This document shows, piece after piece, positions 23,449 through 33,152 of a stretch of 64,000 nt of DNA (the stretch's first letter is position 1; the number at the start of each line of letters is the position of its first letter). Under the pieces are notes generated by a model. The model searched no databases, was not told where the DNA came from, and was given only the letters and a program-made list of their open reading frames with translations. The stretch is from assembly GCF_002902945.1 (NCBI RefSeq), contig NZ_CP026103.1, positions 1,922,001 through 1,986,000 on the forward strand, in the 5' to 3' direction. Both the position numbers and the translations under genes were made by a program. The DNA is from Paraburkholderia caribensis. Lineage in GTDB: Bacteria; Pseudomonadota; Gammaproteobacteria; Burkholderiales; Burkholderiaceae.

Positions 23449-25896
23449 CTATGATCCAGCGCCCGGTTTATCGCCTGGGTGGCGGATTCTGTCGGCGCCG
23501 CCCCCGCCGGCTTTCCGCTTTTCCTGCCGGTAACCGGCTGACTGCAGGGCATCCTGCAACTGCGCGAACGTGTACGGCTTGCGAAGCGCCGACCAGTCGA
23601 ATGTCATGGTCTGCTGGTCCGGCAGCCTCTTTCCAGAAGCAAAGATGACCTTGAGGCCGGGATGCATGGCCGCTGCGCGGCGCGCCAGTTCCAGCCCGGA
23701 CATGTCGGGCATGACCACGTCTGTGAGAAGAACGTCGACGTCGATTGCTTCTAGCACTTCGAGAGCTGCCGCTGCGTTTTCGGCACGCCGTGCGTCGATT
23801 CCCAGCAGCTGGAGGAGTTCACAGAGCGCGTCGAGCGACGCGCGGTCATCGTCGACCGCGAGGACGCGCAATTCTTCGGGGCGCGAGACGGGACCATTCG
23901 GGCCATCGACGGACCCGGTCATCGGCTGTTCCATCGCCTTGCTATCGCCATCACTGTCGCCGAGGACCTGCCGCACTTTCATCGCGAGCTGCTGACGGCT
24001 GTACGGTTTGCTGAGCAGTTCCACGCCCGGGTCCAGCCGGCCGCCGTGCACGATAGCGTTCTGTGTGTACCCTGAAGTGAAAAGCACTTTCAGTCCCGGT
24101 AGCATCCGGGCGGCTTGCCGTGCCATGTCGGGGCTACGCAACGGCCCCGGCATCACGACATCCGTGAATAGCAGATCGATGTGCACGCCGCTCGCGACGA
24201 CGGCCAGTGCCTGTTGCGCGTCATTGGCCTTCAACACGGCGTAGCCTAGACCGGTCAGAAGCTCGACGACCGTCGACTGGACCTGCGGATCATCCTCAAC
24301 CACGAGAATGGTCTCTTCGCCATGCTCTACGCTGCGACTCGTACGAGGCGGGAATTCGACTGCCGTACCGGTCGAGCGGGGTAAATAAATCCTGACGGTT
24401 GTTCCTTCGCCAATCTCGCTGTAGAGCTTGATGTGCCCGCCACTCTGTCTGACGAACCCATACGCCATGCTCAGCCCGAGGCCTGTACCCTGGCCTTCCG
24501 GTTTCGTGCTGAAGAAGGGATCGAAAGCGCGTTCCATCACTTCCCGGGTCATGCCGGTTCCCGTGTCCGTGACAGCCAGCATGACGTACTGTCCGGGGCT
24601 GACGTCAGGAACCGTCGATACATACTCGTCGTCCAGCGTCGCGTTGGCGAGTTCGAGCGTGAGCTTCCCGCCATCCGGCATTGCGTCGCGCGCGTTGATG
24701 GCCAGATTCAGAATCACGTTTTCCAGCTGATGGGGATCGGCAAGGATGTTCCAGAGACCGCCCGCGACTACAGACTCGATCTCGATCGTCTCGCCCAGCG
24801 CCCTGCGCAACAGGTCGTCCAGCGCGCGAAGCTGGTGTGCGGGATTCATGACGACGGGCGCCAGCGGCTGCTGACGTCCGAAGGCGAGCAGCTGCGAGGC
24901 CAGTTTCGCGCCGCGATCCACGGCGTCAATCGCCTTGCCCAGGCGCTCGGCGCTCCAGCTGTCGCGACCGTACCTGCTTTCGAGTACTTCCAGGTTTCCC
25001 CGTAGCACCTGCAGTACATTGTTGAAATCGTGCGCGACCCCGCCCGTCAGTTTCCCCAGCGCCTCCATTTTTTGCGCCTGGAACAAAGCACGCTGCGTTT
25101 GCTCGAGCAGTTCCGATGCACGCCGACGCTCGGTAATGTCCCGCGTGACCTTCGCAAATCCGACGAGCTCACCATTCTCGCGTATCGCGTCAATGACGAC
25201 ATGCGCCCAGAAGCGGCTGCCGTCCTTCCGCACGCGCCAGCCTTCTGCCTCGAAACGGCCCTCGCGTCTTGCCGTCTCCAGGCCGCGAAATGGCACCCCG
25301 GCCGCCACGTCCTCGGGCGCGTAAAACCTCGAAAAATGCGAGCCGACGATCTCGCTTTCGCTGTATCCCTTGATTCGCCGGGCGCCGGAGTTCCAGCTTG
25401 TGACCCGCCCGTCGGGCGACAGCCTGAAGATGGCATAGTCGGTGACGCCCTGAACCAGCAGGCGAAAGCTCCGCTCGCTTTCGAGCACGGCATCGTGAGC
25501 CGCCTTTTTGTCGCTGACATCCTGAACGACCTTTCCAAAGCCCAGAAGCTGGCCGGTGCTGTCACGAAGTGCTGTCATGACGACATTGGCCCAGAACCTC
25601 GAGCCGTCCTTTCGTACACGCCATCCTTCAGTAACATAGCGCCCCGAACTGGCCGCAGCTTTGAGCGCGGCCTCGGGCACGCCCGAGGCACGCTCGGTCT
25701 CCGTGTAAAACACGGAGAATGGCTGCCCTATAACTTCATCAGCCGTGTAACCCTGGATACGTTCGCCTCCCGGGTTCCAGGTCATCACGATGCCGTCAGG
25801 CGAGAGGGCGAAAATGGAATAGTCGTCAGTCGACTCGGCCCATAGCCGAAGCCAGACAGCGCTAAAGCCAGTGGCGGGTGCTGTGTCGTCGTTCAT
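23449..25896 (-). CDS. Hybrid sensor histidine kinase, PAS-PAS-HisKA-HATPase-REC-REC
   Basis: Soluble hybrid kinase of 815 residues. Two closely similar PAS domains (about 15-135 and 140-258) share YSIFALSPDGIVMTWNPGGERIQGY-type and GWRVRKDGSRFWA segments, suggesting internal duplication. HisKA has His289 in GGVAHDFNNVLQVLRGN; HATPase_c has NLAINARDAMPDGG and GTGLGLSMAYGFVRQSGGH. Two receiver domains follow: ILVVEDDPQV with FTDVVMPG, and VLAVDDDRAS with LTDVVMPDMSG and a late KPYT Lys. There is no DNA-binding output domain. The ATG at 25896 starts MNDDTAPATG. Confidence 0.93.
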   Translation of the reverse strand: MNDDTAPATGFSAVWLRLWAESTDDYSIFALSPDGIVMTWNPGGERIQGYTADEVIGQPFSVFYTETERASGVPEAALKAAASSGRYVTEGWRVRKDGSRFWANVVMTALRDSTGQLLGFGKVVQDVSDKKAAHDAVLESERSFRLLVQGVTDYAIFRLSPDGRVTSWNSGARRIKGYSESEIVGSHFSRFYAPEDVAAGVPFRGLETARREGRFEAEGWRVRKDGSRFWAHVVIDAIRENGELVGFAKVTRDITERRRASELLEQTQRALFQAQKMEALGKLTGGVAHDFNNVLQVLRGNLEVLESRYGRDSWSAERLGKAIDAVDRGAKLASQLLAFGRQQPLAPVVMNPAHQLRALDDLLRRALGETIEIESVVAGGLWNILADPHQLENVILNLAINARDAMPDGGKLTLELANATLDDEYVSTVPDVSPGQYVMLAVTDTGTGMTREVMERAFDPFFSTKPEGQGTGLGLSMAYGFVRQSGGHIKLYSEIGEGTTVRIYLPRSTGTAVEFPPRTSRSVEHGEETILVVEDDPQVQSTVVELLTGLGYAVLKANDAQQALAVVASGVHIDLLFTDVVMPGPLRSPDMARQAARMLPGLKVLFTSGYTQNAIVHGGRLDPGVELLSKPYSRQQLAMKVRQVLGDSDGDSKAMEQPMTGSVDGPNGPVSRPEELRVLAVDDDRASLDALCELLQLLGIDARRAENAAAALEVLEAIDVDVLLTDVVMPDMSGLELARRAAAMHPGLKVIFASGKRLPDQQTMTFDWSALRKPYTFAQLQDALQSAGYRQEKRKAGGGGADRIRHPGDKPGAGS

Positions 25897-26237
25897 GTGC
25901 GACCGGTGTGCGGATGCCTGCCGGACCAGGTGCCGGGGATAAAAACCGTCACCGTAGCAATTTTTATGCCGGGCAGATGTAACCCGAAGAACGCGAATCT
26001 TCATCCACGCCGGTTGCTGTACCGCCCTACTTGTCGAACGCCGCGCCGGTCAACTCTTCGGAAGCTTTGGAGGTCGGGAGTCGGCTCAGCGACGCGCAAT
26101 CATCGGCGCCCTGCGGATTTCCGTGATCGGCCATGAGGAGGCATTCCGGCGCGTTGCCGTTCGGACGTTCGGATGTCGGTCGTTTTGGGTAATCAGCCAT
26201 TCCATTCAGCGAAAATATCCGGAAACGGCTCGGTTGT
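25897..26237. other. Intergenic stretch, nothing recognised
   Basis: No open frame here has family resemblance. It presumably holds the promoter of the hybrid kinase (minus strand) and the 3' end of the NAD(P)-binding reductase transcript. No hairpin followed by a T-run was seen. Confidence 0.5.
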
Positions 26238-26837
26238 TCATCGGTCGAACGCGATCAAGTCCTTGAAGATCAGGTGACTCCAGCTTTTCCCGCGCGCATG
26301 CACAAGCAGTCCGCCCTCAGAAAGCCCGCCGAGCTGGATAGGCGCGAATCCGAGCTGTTCCGCAAGCGTACCCATCTCCGCTGCAGCGCCGCCATCGTCG
26401 CTCGCGAGGAACACGACCCTTCTGCCACCGTGTACGGCCGGGTTCTGGCCGAGGACGGCAGCGACCAGATGGTTGAAGCCTTTCACCACCCTCGCTCCGG
26501 CAAACACCCTCGCGACGTAAGCGGAGGACGGGACACCGCCCAACTCCTCGAGCGGGGCCTGCGTGTTCATCGCGTCGACAACAGTCTTCCCCTTCCAGTC
26601 GGGCAGTGCTTTTGCGACCTCCGGGTGCGACTCAAAACGGACTGCCAAGAAGATGACGTCCGCCTTGACGGCTTCCGCGAGGGTATTGGGAACAATCGTG
26701 GGTCCGATCGCGGCCGCGTCGGCTGCAAAGCTTTCCGGGGCGCGCGTGGTTGCAACGACCACTTCGATGCCGTTGCGGGCGAACGCCTTGGCAAGTGCGT
26801 GGCCGATCTTGCCGAAGCCAATGATCGCGTATTTCAT
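26238..26837 (-). CDS. NAD(P)-binding oxidoreductase (F420-dependent NADP reductase-like)
   Basis: Protein of 199 residues with an N-terminal Rossmann motif, YAIIGFGKIGHALAKAFARNG (residues 3-23), of the NADP_oxidoreductase/F420-dependent superfamily. DVIFLAVRF, KTVVDAMNTQAPLE and VKGFNHLVAAVLGQ follow the family pattern. In proteobacteria lacking F420 these proteins act as NADPH-dependent reductases of unclear substrate. It is third in a three-gene operon after two SDR genes (27-bp gap). Confidence 0.85.
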   Translation of the reverse strand: MKYAIIGFGKIGHALAKAFARNGIEVVVATTRAPESFAADAAAIGPTIVPNTLAEAVKADVIFLAVRFESHPEVAKALPDWKGKTVVDAMNTQAPLEELGGVPSSAYVARVFAGARVVKGFNHLVAAVLGQNPAVHGGRRVVFLASDDGGAAAEMGTLAEQLGFAPIQLGGLSEGGLLVHARGKSWSHLIFKDLIAFDR

Positions 26838-26864
26838 CAGGTTCTCCTTCGTTTCCGGGTGCGG

Positions 26865-27632
26865 TCAGAGCTTGTAACCGCCGCTGGCTTCAATCGTTTG
26901 GCCGGTCACCCAATGGCCGTCATCGGAGGCCAGGAACGCCACGACGGCGGCGATTTCCGAAGGCTCGCCAAAGCGGCCGAGCGCGATCTGGGCCTCGGCT
27001 GCCTTGACGAGTTCGGGGTTCTGGCGAAAATCGGCGTTCGCATCCGTCCGCGTGAAGCCAGGCGCGACGGCGTTCGCGGTGATGCCACGCGGCCCCAGCT
27101 CGATAGCGAGCGTATGGGTCAGCGTGTTGATGGCCGCTTTCGCCATCGAGTAGACGGGCGCAGCCGTCACGGGCTTCGTGGCGGCAGCGGAAGAAATGTT
27201 GATGATGCGTCCACCATCGGCGAGACGATCGAGAGCGGCCTGAACGATGAAGAAGGGCGCGCGGGCGTAGACCGCCATCAGAGTGTCCCAACTCTCCGGC
27301 GTTGCGTCCTTGAAGCCAAGCCAGCCGGAATTGCCAGCGTTGTTGACCAGAATGTCGAGGGCTTTACGTCCGTTGCGCCTGGTGAACTCGTCGTCGAGTC
27401 TCTCGAACAAAGTCGGGATGGCCGCCGGATCAACGAGATCCGCATGGACCGCGAACGCGGAGCCTCCCGCGCTCTCGATAGCCGCGATCACCTCGTCCGC
27501 GCCGGATTTGCTGGCGTTGTAGGCTAGCGCGACTGTCGCACCATCCTTTGCAAGACGTTCAGCGATGGCGCGGCCAATGCCGCGTGATGCGCCGGTAACG
27601 AGCGCTGTTTTGCCCTTTAGTGATCGTGTCAT
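26865..27632 (-). CDS. Short-chain dehydrogenase/reductase
   Basis: Classical SDR of 255 residues. Cofactor motif TGASRGIG (14-21), NNAG, catalytic Ser in INISSAAATK and YSMAK (Tyr/Lys) are all present; PGFTRTDAN and TGQTIEASGGYKL are the usual C-terminal elements. The ATG at 27632 has a strong GAGGAG box. It is the middle gene of the operon 28380-26238 that diverges from a LysR regulator. Substrate is unknown; close relatives reduce ketones or 3-oxoacyl groups. Confidence 0.9.
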   Translation of the reverse strand: MTRSLKGKTALVTGASRGIGRAIAERLAKDGATVALAYNASKSGADEVIAAIESAGGSAFAVHADLVDPAAIPTLFERLDDEFTRRNGRKALDILVNNAGNSGWLGFKDATPESWDTLMAVYARAPFFIVQAALDRLADGGRIINISSAAATKPVTAAPVYSMAKAAINTLTHTLAIELGPRGITANAVAPGFTRTDANADFRQNPELVKAAEAQIALGRFGEPSEIAAVVAFLASDDGHWVTGQTIEASGGYKL

Positions 27633-27645
27633 TTGATTGTTCTCC

Positions 27646-28380
27646 TCAAAGTTGTGCCAGGCCACCGTCGACGGCGACTTCGCTGGCGGTCATGAAGCTG
27701 CTGTCCGACGACGCAAGGAAGGCGGCCACCGCCCCGATCTCCGCGGGATCGGCCATACGTTGGAGCGGCGTCATCGCGCCGTAGGCCTTCTGGCCCTCTT
27801 CGCCGAGCGCCTCCTTCGCCAGTTCGGTCGCCGTCGCGCCGGGCGACAGCACATTCACCCGGATGCCCGTACTCTTCAGTTCCTCGGCCCAGGTCCGGGC
27901 GAGGTTGCGCACCGCCGCCTTGCTCGCGCTGTAGGCCGTGAATCCTGGGGCTCCCGTGGTGCCTGCGCTCGATCCCGTCAGGATGATCGAACTGCCCGAG
28001 CCCATCAGCGGCAGCGCCTTCTGGACCGTCAGGATCGTCCCCTTCACATTGGTCTCGAAGATGTCGTCAATGTGCTGGCCGGTGATCTGGCCGAGTGGAA
28101 GCGGGCTTCCCGTCCCGGCATTGGCAAAGACGATCTCGAGGGTTCCGCGCTCGGCCTTCACCGCCGTGTATAGCCGGTCCAGGTCGGCCAGATTGGAGAC
28201 GGAGCCCTTCACCGCGCGGGCATTGGGCCCGAGATCGGTCAAAGCGGCGTCGAGCGCGTCCTGCCGGCGGCCGAAGATGAAGACGAAGGCGCCCTCCTCG
28301 ATGAAGCGCTTTGCTGCGGCGCGGCCGATGCCCGAAGCGCCACCCGTTATCACCGCGGTCTTTCCATTCAGTCTGTTCAT
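27646..28380 (-). CDS. Short-chain dehydrogenase/reductase, first gene of LysR-divergent operon
   Basis: Classical SDR of 244 residues with TGGASGIG (12-19), NAGTG, ILTGSSAG and YSASK (Tyr/Lys) and a C-terminal MTASEVAVDGGLAQL typical of the family. It starts 109 bp from the divergent lysR gene and is followed after 13 bp by a second SDR. Its use of an AKEALGEEGQ loop and the LysR partner resemble stress-inducible SDRs of Burkholderiaceae; substrate is unknown. Confidence 0.9.
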   Translation of the reverse strand: MNRLNGKTAVITGGASGIGRAAAKRFIEEGAFVFIFGRRQDALDAALTDLGPNARAVKGSVSNLADLDRLYTAVKAERGTLEIVFANAGTGSPLPLGQITGQHIDDIFETNVKGTILTVQKALPLMGSGSSIILTGSSAGTTGAPGFTAYSASKAAVRNLARTWAEELKSTGIRVNVLSPGATATELAKEALGEEGQKAYGAMTPLQRMADPAEIGAVAAFLASSDSSFMTASEVAVDGGLAQL

Positions 28381-28469
28381 GTGTCATGCATCCTTCGAAA
28401 CAAAAGCGACAAACCCGATTCTGCGACTCTTGCTTCATGAAGCCAATTGACCGAATATCTATAAATACC

Positions 28470-28484
28470 ATCTACTTTTTAGAT
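28470..28484. promoter_or_regulatory. LysR-type T-N11-A box, ATCTA-N5-TAGAT
   Basis: ATCTACTTTTTAGAT is a symmetric 15-mer containing T-N11-A, the LysR-type binding motif. It ends 4 bp before the lysR start codon, with another ATCTA 13 bp further upstream, so it suits autoregulation and control of the divergent SDR operon. Confidence 0.5.
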
Positions 28485-28488
28485 AAAT

Positions 28489-29502
28489 ATGTTGGACAAC
28501 GTCACCATCAATCAACTGCGGGCGTTCGTCGCCGTGTGTGATGAGGGAAGCTTTTCCGGAGCCGCACGGCAGCTAAGGCGTGCGCAGTCAGCGATCAGTC
28601 ATGCGATCGGCGCACTCGAGAGCGCCTTTGATGTGGTGCTGTTCGAGCGCAACACTCGCAAAGCGACGCTGACGGCTGCGGGCCGCAGCCTGCTGCCTGA
28701 TGCGCGTGGGGTAATCTCACGCACGGAGGAGATGAAGATGCGTGCGGTTGCGATTGCTGAAGCCGGCGTGCCTCAGATCTCGGTTGCCGTGGATACCTAT
28801 TTCCCACGTGCGCACCTGATCAAATGTCTGCGCACCTTGCAGGCGGACTTTCCAACGGTTGCAATCAATCTGCGCATGACGACCATGCAGGGCGGCGAGC
28901 GTTTGGTTCTCGAAGGCACGTGCGCATTGGCGGTGACGATCACGGACGTGCCGGAGTTGAGCCCCGGCACCATAGAAAGGCAGCATCTATCTGAAGTGCA
29001 AATGGTGACCGTCTGTGCACCATCGCATCCGCTGGGTTCAATCGCGGGGCCGATCCCGCGGGAGGAATTCGGCCGGCACATCCAGCTTGTCGTAACGGAC
29101 AATCAGCCCGATGCGGAAAAGACCCAACAGGGCGTCGCCAGTGAACGCCAGTGGTGGGTGAACGACCTCGGCGCGAAGCACGATCTGCTCAGGGGAGGCT
29201 TGTGCTGGGGCCACATGCCGCGCCATATGGTCGATGAAGACCTCGCAAAGGGAACACTTGTCGAACTCCAACGGCGCGCATGGCATATGCGTCCTCTCAC
29301 CTTCATGATCTCGCAGCGGCGCGGGTACTCTTTTTCCGAATGCGAGGCACAACTCGTTGAGCGTCTCGGCGATCACCAGAACTGCCCGAAGGATGCTATC
29401 GGAAGCTCGGTCCCACATAAAACCAGAAAAGCCCGGAATCCCGCCAAGCCTGAGGAACGACCAGTACGGCCTGGCGCTCCTCGGCGGACATCCGCAAAGT
29501 AG
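28489..29502 (+). CDS. LysR-family regulator with long C-terminal tail
   Basis: Regulator of 337 residues. The HTH is intact (about 5-65: INQLRAFVAVCDEGSFSGAARQLRRAQSAISHAIGALE) and the effector domain spans about 90-290. The last 35-40 residues (from about NCPKDAIG) are Arg/Pro/Lys-rich and unlike the family, which usually ends near residue 300, so a frameshift or read-through into former intergenic sequence may have extended it. It diverges from the SDR-SDR-reductase operon and has a T-N11-A box just before its ATG. Confidence 0.9.
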   Translation: MLDNVTINQLRAFVAVCDEGSFSGAARQLRRAQSAISHAIGALESAFDVVLFERNTRKATLTAAGRSLLPDARGVISRTEEMKMRAVAIAEAGVPQISVAVDTYFPRAHLIKCLRTLQADFPTVAINLRMTTMQGGERLVLEGTCALAVTITDVPELSPGTIERQHLSEVQMVTVCAPSHPLGSIAGPIPREEFGRHIQLVVTDNQPDAEKTQQGVASERQWWVNDLGAKHDLLRGGLCWGHMPRHMVDEDLAKGTLVELQRRAWHMRPLTFMISQRRGYSFSECEAQLVERLGDHQNCPKDAIGSSVPHKTRKARNPAKPEERPVRPGAPRRTSAK

Positions 29503-29926
29503 ACCTCATCCGATCGGCCACAACCGGTCGTCGAGGCCGCATCCAATTCGGATATCTAATGTTTCGTCCGCCCACGCTAAATGGCCGGTCTTCGGCGAGC
29601 ATATCGCTGGTGCCATTGCCTCGAAGCGGCCATGAAGCGACGCTCGCCTGTCCCGCAGGTTTGTCTTTCGAACGGCTGCTTTTGTCCAAGGATCAGTGCG
29701 GCAGGCGTGCGCCTCACTCGCATTTTCTCCGAAACAGTAAGTGTGATTGTTGACTGAATCGTGGACGTAGGCCTTTCTCTGTCCCATATGCCGAAATGCC
29801 GCGACACTTGATTTGCGGTCGCCGCGTAACCGTGCCTATCCTTGCAGTGCTGCGCCTGTCTGCTGAGTTACCGCGCAATCAGGCCATGTCGCGTTTCGAC
29901 CATGAATAACACTCAGGGAAACTGTC
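29503..29926. other. Intergenic stretch, no gene recognised
   Basis: Short frames on both strands have no family resemblance. The stretch should carry the promoter for the DUF1254 pair. No obvious terminator for the upstream lysR was seen. Confidence 0.5.
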
Positions 29927-31453
29927 ATGCAGCTCACGCACGGGATGATCACCCGACTCGCGGTCGCGGCAATAGCAATGGTCGTATCGATTGCATCGCA
30001 GGCTCAGACTTCGCGTTACGACGCGCTCGTCAATGCCCAGTTTGACAAGGATTATCCAACGGCCGATACCGCTCGCAGTCTGCGCGATGAACTGATCTTC
30101 CAGCGCGCGACGCAGGCGTACCTGTGGGCACTGCCTGCCATTAATATCTGGGCGATGAAGGAGGGCTCTGAAAAGGTCTTCGGTGACGGATACAACGTGC
30201 TGCCCGTCTGGAAAGAGCGGATAACGGCATCCACACTTGTCACGACGCCCAATTCCGACGTTGTCTACGCGATGGGCTATCTCGATCTGCACAAGGACGG
30301 TCCGCTCGTCGTCGAGGCGCCGCAAGGCGTGCAAGGCATGTTTGATGACTTTTTCCAGCGTCCGCTGATCGGCCCCACCATCGATGGCCGTACCTGGATA
30401 GGCGACGTTGGTCTTGCCGGTCCCGACAAAGGCAAGGGCGGCACGTACGTTCTCCTGCCACCCGACTACAAGGGCGAGCCGCCGAAAGACAGCATGCCCA
30501 AGGGTGCCTTCGTTTATCGCTCGCGCACCTATAACGTGTTCCTTTTCTGGCGCACGTTCTTCACCAACCCAAAGGATCTGACGAGGCCGAACGCCCAGAT
30601 CGCCGCGACGCGCATTTATCCGCTCGGCAAGAAGGCGAGCGCGAAGCCGATGCAGTTTCCGGACGCGAACCAGCGACCTGCCGACCTGCTTTTCCCACGC
30701 GATATCCGCTACTTCGAAATGATGTCGCGCTTCATCGATAGCGAATACGTCGATCCGTCCGATCTCGATATGCGCGGCTTCCTGCATACGATCGGCATCG
30801 AGAAAGGCAAGCCGTTTGCGCCGACGCCCGAGATGCACGCGCTACTGGACAGCGCCGCGCAGGCCGGATTCAAGATGAGCAAGGTTGTGATCACCGAGAT
30901 GCTGCCGCAGGAGCCGGGTGGCAAGTACTATCCTGATCGCCAGTGGGTCAACGTATTTGCGGGCGAGGACACGGCGTTCCAGTCGAGCCACACCTTTACC
31001 AACCTCGAACAACGCTCCGGGTACTTTACAAGCGCCTATTCGGCGAGCCCGGGCATGGTGAAGAATCTCATCGACGCAGGCGCAAAGTACCCCGTGACGT
31101 TCCGCGACAAAGACGGCAATTTTCTGGATGGAGGGCAGTCGTACACGCTGCATCTGCCGCCTGACATCCCCGCGAAAAACTTCTGGTCGGCTACGGTGTA
31201 TGACGCGACCACAGCATCTGGCCTGGATAGCGGACAGCCGCACCCGTCGCTGAACAAGATGGATCAGCCGATGCAGAACGCCGATGGCTCCCTCGATCTT
31301 TACTTCGGCCCCACCGCACCCGCTGGCAAAGAGAAGAACTGGCTTCGAACGGTCCCCAGCAAAGGCTACTTCGTGATCTTCAGACTCTACTCACCGGAGA
31401 AGGCCTTTTTCGATCAGACCTGGAAACCTGGAGACCTCGAAAAGAAAAGTTGA
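29927..31453 (+). CDS. Exported DUF1254/DUF1214 protein
   Basis: Secreted or periplasmic protein of 508 residues with a Sec signal (MITRLAVAAIAMVVSIASQAQ). The DUF1254 half (about 60-190) has RATQAYLWALPAINIWAMKEG and TPNSDVVYAMGYLDL; the DUF1214 half (about 370-490) has SYTLHLPPDIPAKNFWSATVYD and the closing FDQTWKPGDLE. The biochemical role of these domains is unknown. It is followed after 43 bp by a paralogous gene, suggesting an operon. Confidence 0.9.
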   Translation: MQLTHGMITRLAVAAIAMVVSIASQAQTSRYDALVNAQFDKDYPTADTARSLRDELIFQRATQAYLWALPAINIWAMKEGSEKVFGDGYNVLPVWKERITASTLVTTPNSDVVYAMGYLDLHKDGPLVVEAPQGVQGMFDDFFQRPLIGPTIDGRTWIGDVGLAGPDKGKGGTYVLLPPDYKGEPPKDSMPKGAFVYRSRTYNVFLFWRTFFTNPKDLTRPNAQIAATRIYPLGKKASAKPMQFPDANQRPADLLFPRDIRYFEMMSRFIDSEYVDPSDLDMRGFLHTIGIEKGKPFAPTPEMHALLDSAAQAGFKMSKVVITEMLPQEPGGKYYPDRQWVNVFAGEDTAFQSSHTFTNLEQRSGYFTSAYSASPGMVKNLIDAGAKYPVTFRDKDGNFLDGGQSYTLHLPPDIPAKNFWSATVYDATTASGLDSGQPHPSLNKMDQPMQNADGSLDLYFGPTAPAGKEKNWLRTVPSKGYFVIFRLYSPEKAFFDQTWKPGDLEKKS

Positions 31454-31496
31454 TACGCCTGAATCTATAACTGAGAACCCGCGCAACGAGGCAAAC

Positions 31497-33041
31497 ATGG
31501 CTGATCAAGATGATGTGAATTCCACGCGAAGGCTCGTCACTACGATGAGCGCAGCATTGCCGCTCGCTTACGCAGCGTTAGCGGCTGTGCCGCGATCTGC
31601 CGACGCCGCTGCCGCGAAAGACAACGGGTCGAAGCGCGCGAATCCTGCAACCAGCACATCGGTGAAAGAGACGCTCCCACCAGCTGGAATCCTGATGCAT
31701 CCGGAATACGCGCAGGTCATCGCGCGTATGGCCTATGTTTGGGGCTGGCCGATGGTCAACATGTTGAATCGCAACGCGCGTATCACCAAGGCGCCGTATC
31801 CGGGCCTGCTGGCCGGCGTGCTGCCAGCGGCTCCGCGCGGGCAGGTTGGCATGCTTCACGACTACATCGATCCAGCTGAGACCTTCGTGACATGCCCTAA
31901 CCAGGACGTGGTGTATGGTCTGGGTTTTTTCTCGCTCGACGAAGAGCCCGTCGTCGCCCAGGTGCCCGACTTTGGCGACCGGTTCTGGGTCTATGCACTG
32001 TACGACGCGCGAACCAATCAGTTTGGTCATCTCGGCAAGCCTTACAAAACGCGGCGCGGATTCTATCTGCTCGCCGGGCCGAACTGGAAGGGTATCAAGC
32101 CTGTGGGCATCACCGACGTGATCCGCTGTCCCACTGCGCTCGCCAATGCAATTCCGCGCGTCTTCCAGAACGACACACCACAGGATAAGCAAGCCATCCA
32201 GACGGTACTGAATCAGATCGTCTTTTATCCGCTCAAACAGTTTAATGGCCGCATGAAGACGATCGACTGGATGAACGCGCCCATCATCCAGCCGCCAACG
32301 GAAGACAAAGGCAGTGACGAGGGCGGCGGTGAAACGAAGTGGGTGATCCCCGAGAAGTTCTTTGATCAGTTTCCTCAGGTGCTCGATACGGTTGCGCCAC
32401 TGCCGGGCGAGGAAGCGCTCTATGCGCAGTTCAGATCGTTGATGGAAGTGGCAAACCGCGATCCTGAAATCAAAAAGATACTGGTCTCGACGGCCGTCGA
32501 CACGGAGCAGCAAGCTATCGCTCCGTTCTTCGAATGGCGGCGCAACGGAGTGCCAGCCGGCAACAACTGGAATCGCTCGACCAACAACGCACAGACGGGG
32601 TTCGATTATTTCGACCGCACGGGGACGGCCAAATCGAACATGTTCGATAACAGGCCGAATGAGACGCAGTATTTCTACACGGATTTCGACGCGTCTGGTC
32701 AGGCGCTCAACGGCGCGAACACCTATGAAATTACTTTCGCCAAAGGGGAAGAGCCGCCCGTCAACGGTTTCTGGTCGCTGACGCTCTACAACGACAAACA
32801 TCTCTTCCATGCGAACGACCTGAAGCGCTATTCCCTTGGCACCAAGAACACGAGTCTCAAGCGTAACGCGGATGGTTCGATGACGCTCTACGCTGGAGCG
32901 AAATCGCCCGGATCAGATCGCGAGTCAAACTGGCTACCTGCGCCAGCTCGAGCATTCTCGCTATACATACGGGCCTACTGGGGAAAGCAGTCGATCCTCG
33001 ACGGTTCCTGGAAGCCGCCTCAGATTCGAACGATGGCCTGA
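31497..33041 (+). CDS. DUF1254/DUF1214 protein, second of a tandem pair
   Basis: Protein of 514 residues sharing the DUF1254-DUF1214 layout with its upstream neighbour: MAYVWGWPMVNMLNRN and CPNQDVVYGLGFFSLDEEPVV in the first part, and FAKGEEPPVNGFWSLTLYND and SILDGSWKPPQ near the end. The N-terminus (TRRLVTTMSAALPLAYAALAAVP) looks like a signal sequence with paired arginines but is not a clear Tat motif. The two proteins differ strongly in sequence, so the duplication is old or they were brought together. Function unknown. Confidence 0.9.
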   Translation: MADQDDVNSTRRLVTTMSAALPLAYAALAAVPRSADAAAAKDNGSKRANPATSTSVKETLPPAGILMHPEYAQVIARMAYVWGWPMVNMLNRNARITKAPYPGLLAGVLPAAPRGQVGMLHDYIDPAETFVTCPNQDVVYGLGFFSLDEEPVVAQVPDFGDRFWVYALYDARTNQFGHLGKPYKTRRGFYLLAGPNWKGIKPVGITDVIRCPTALANAIPRVFQNDTPQDKQAIQTVLNQIVFYPLKQFNGRMKTIDWMNAPIIQPPTEDKGSDEGGGETKWVIPEKFFDQFPQVLDTVAPLPGEEALYAQFRSLMEVANRDPEIKKILVSTAVDTEQQAIAPFFEWRRNGVPAGNNWNRSTNNAQTGFDYFDRTGTAKSNMFDNRPNETQYFYTDFDASGQALNGANTYEITFAKGEEPPVNGFWSLTLYNDKHLFHANDLKRYSLGTKNTSLKRNADGSMTLYAGAKSPGSDRESNWLPAPARAFSLYIRAYWGKQSILDGSWKPPQIRTMA

Positions 33042-33152
33042 CGATCGCAACGGATGGCCGTTCCGCTTCCATACCTGTCGTTGCGCTGTTCATATTTGAG
33101 TTGGCTGATACATCGGCCCGTTTCCCGCTCAGACTCACAAACACAGCAAAAA

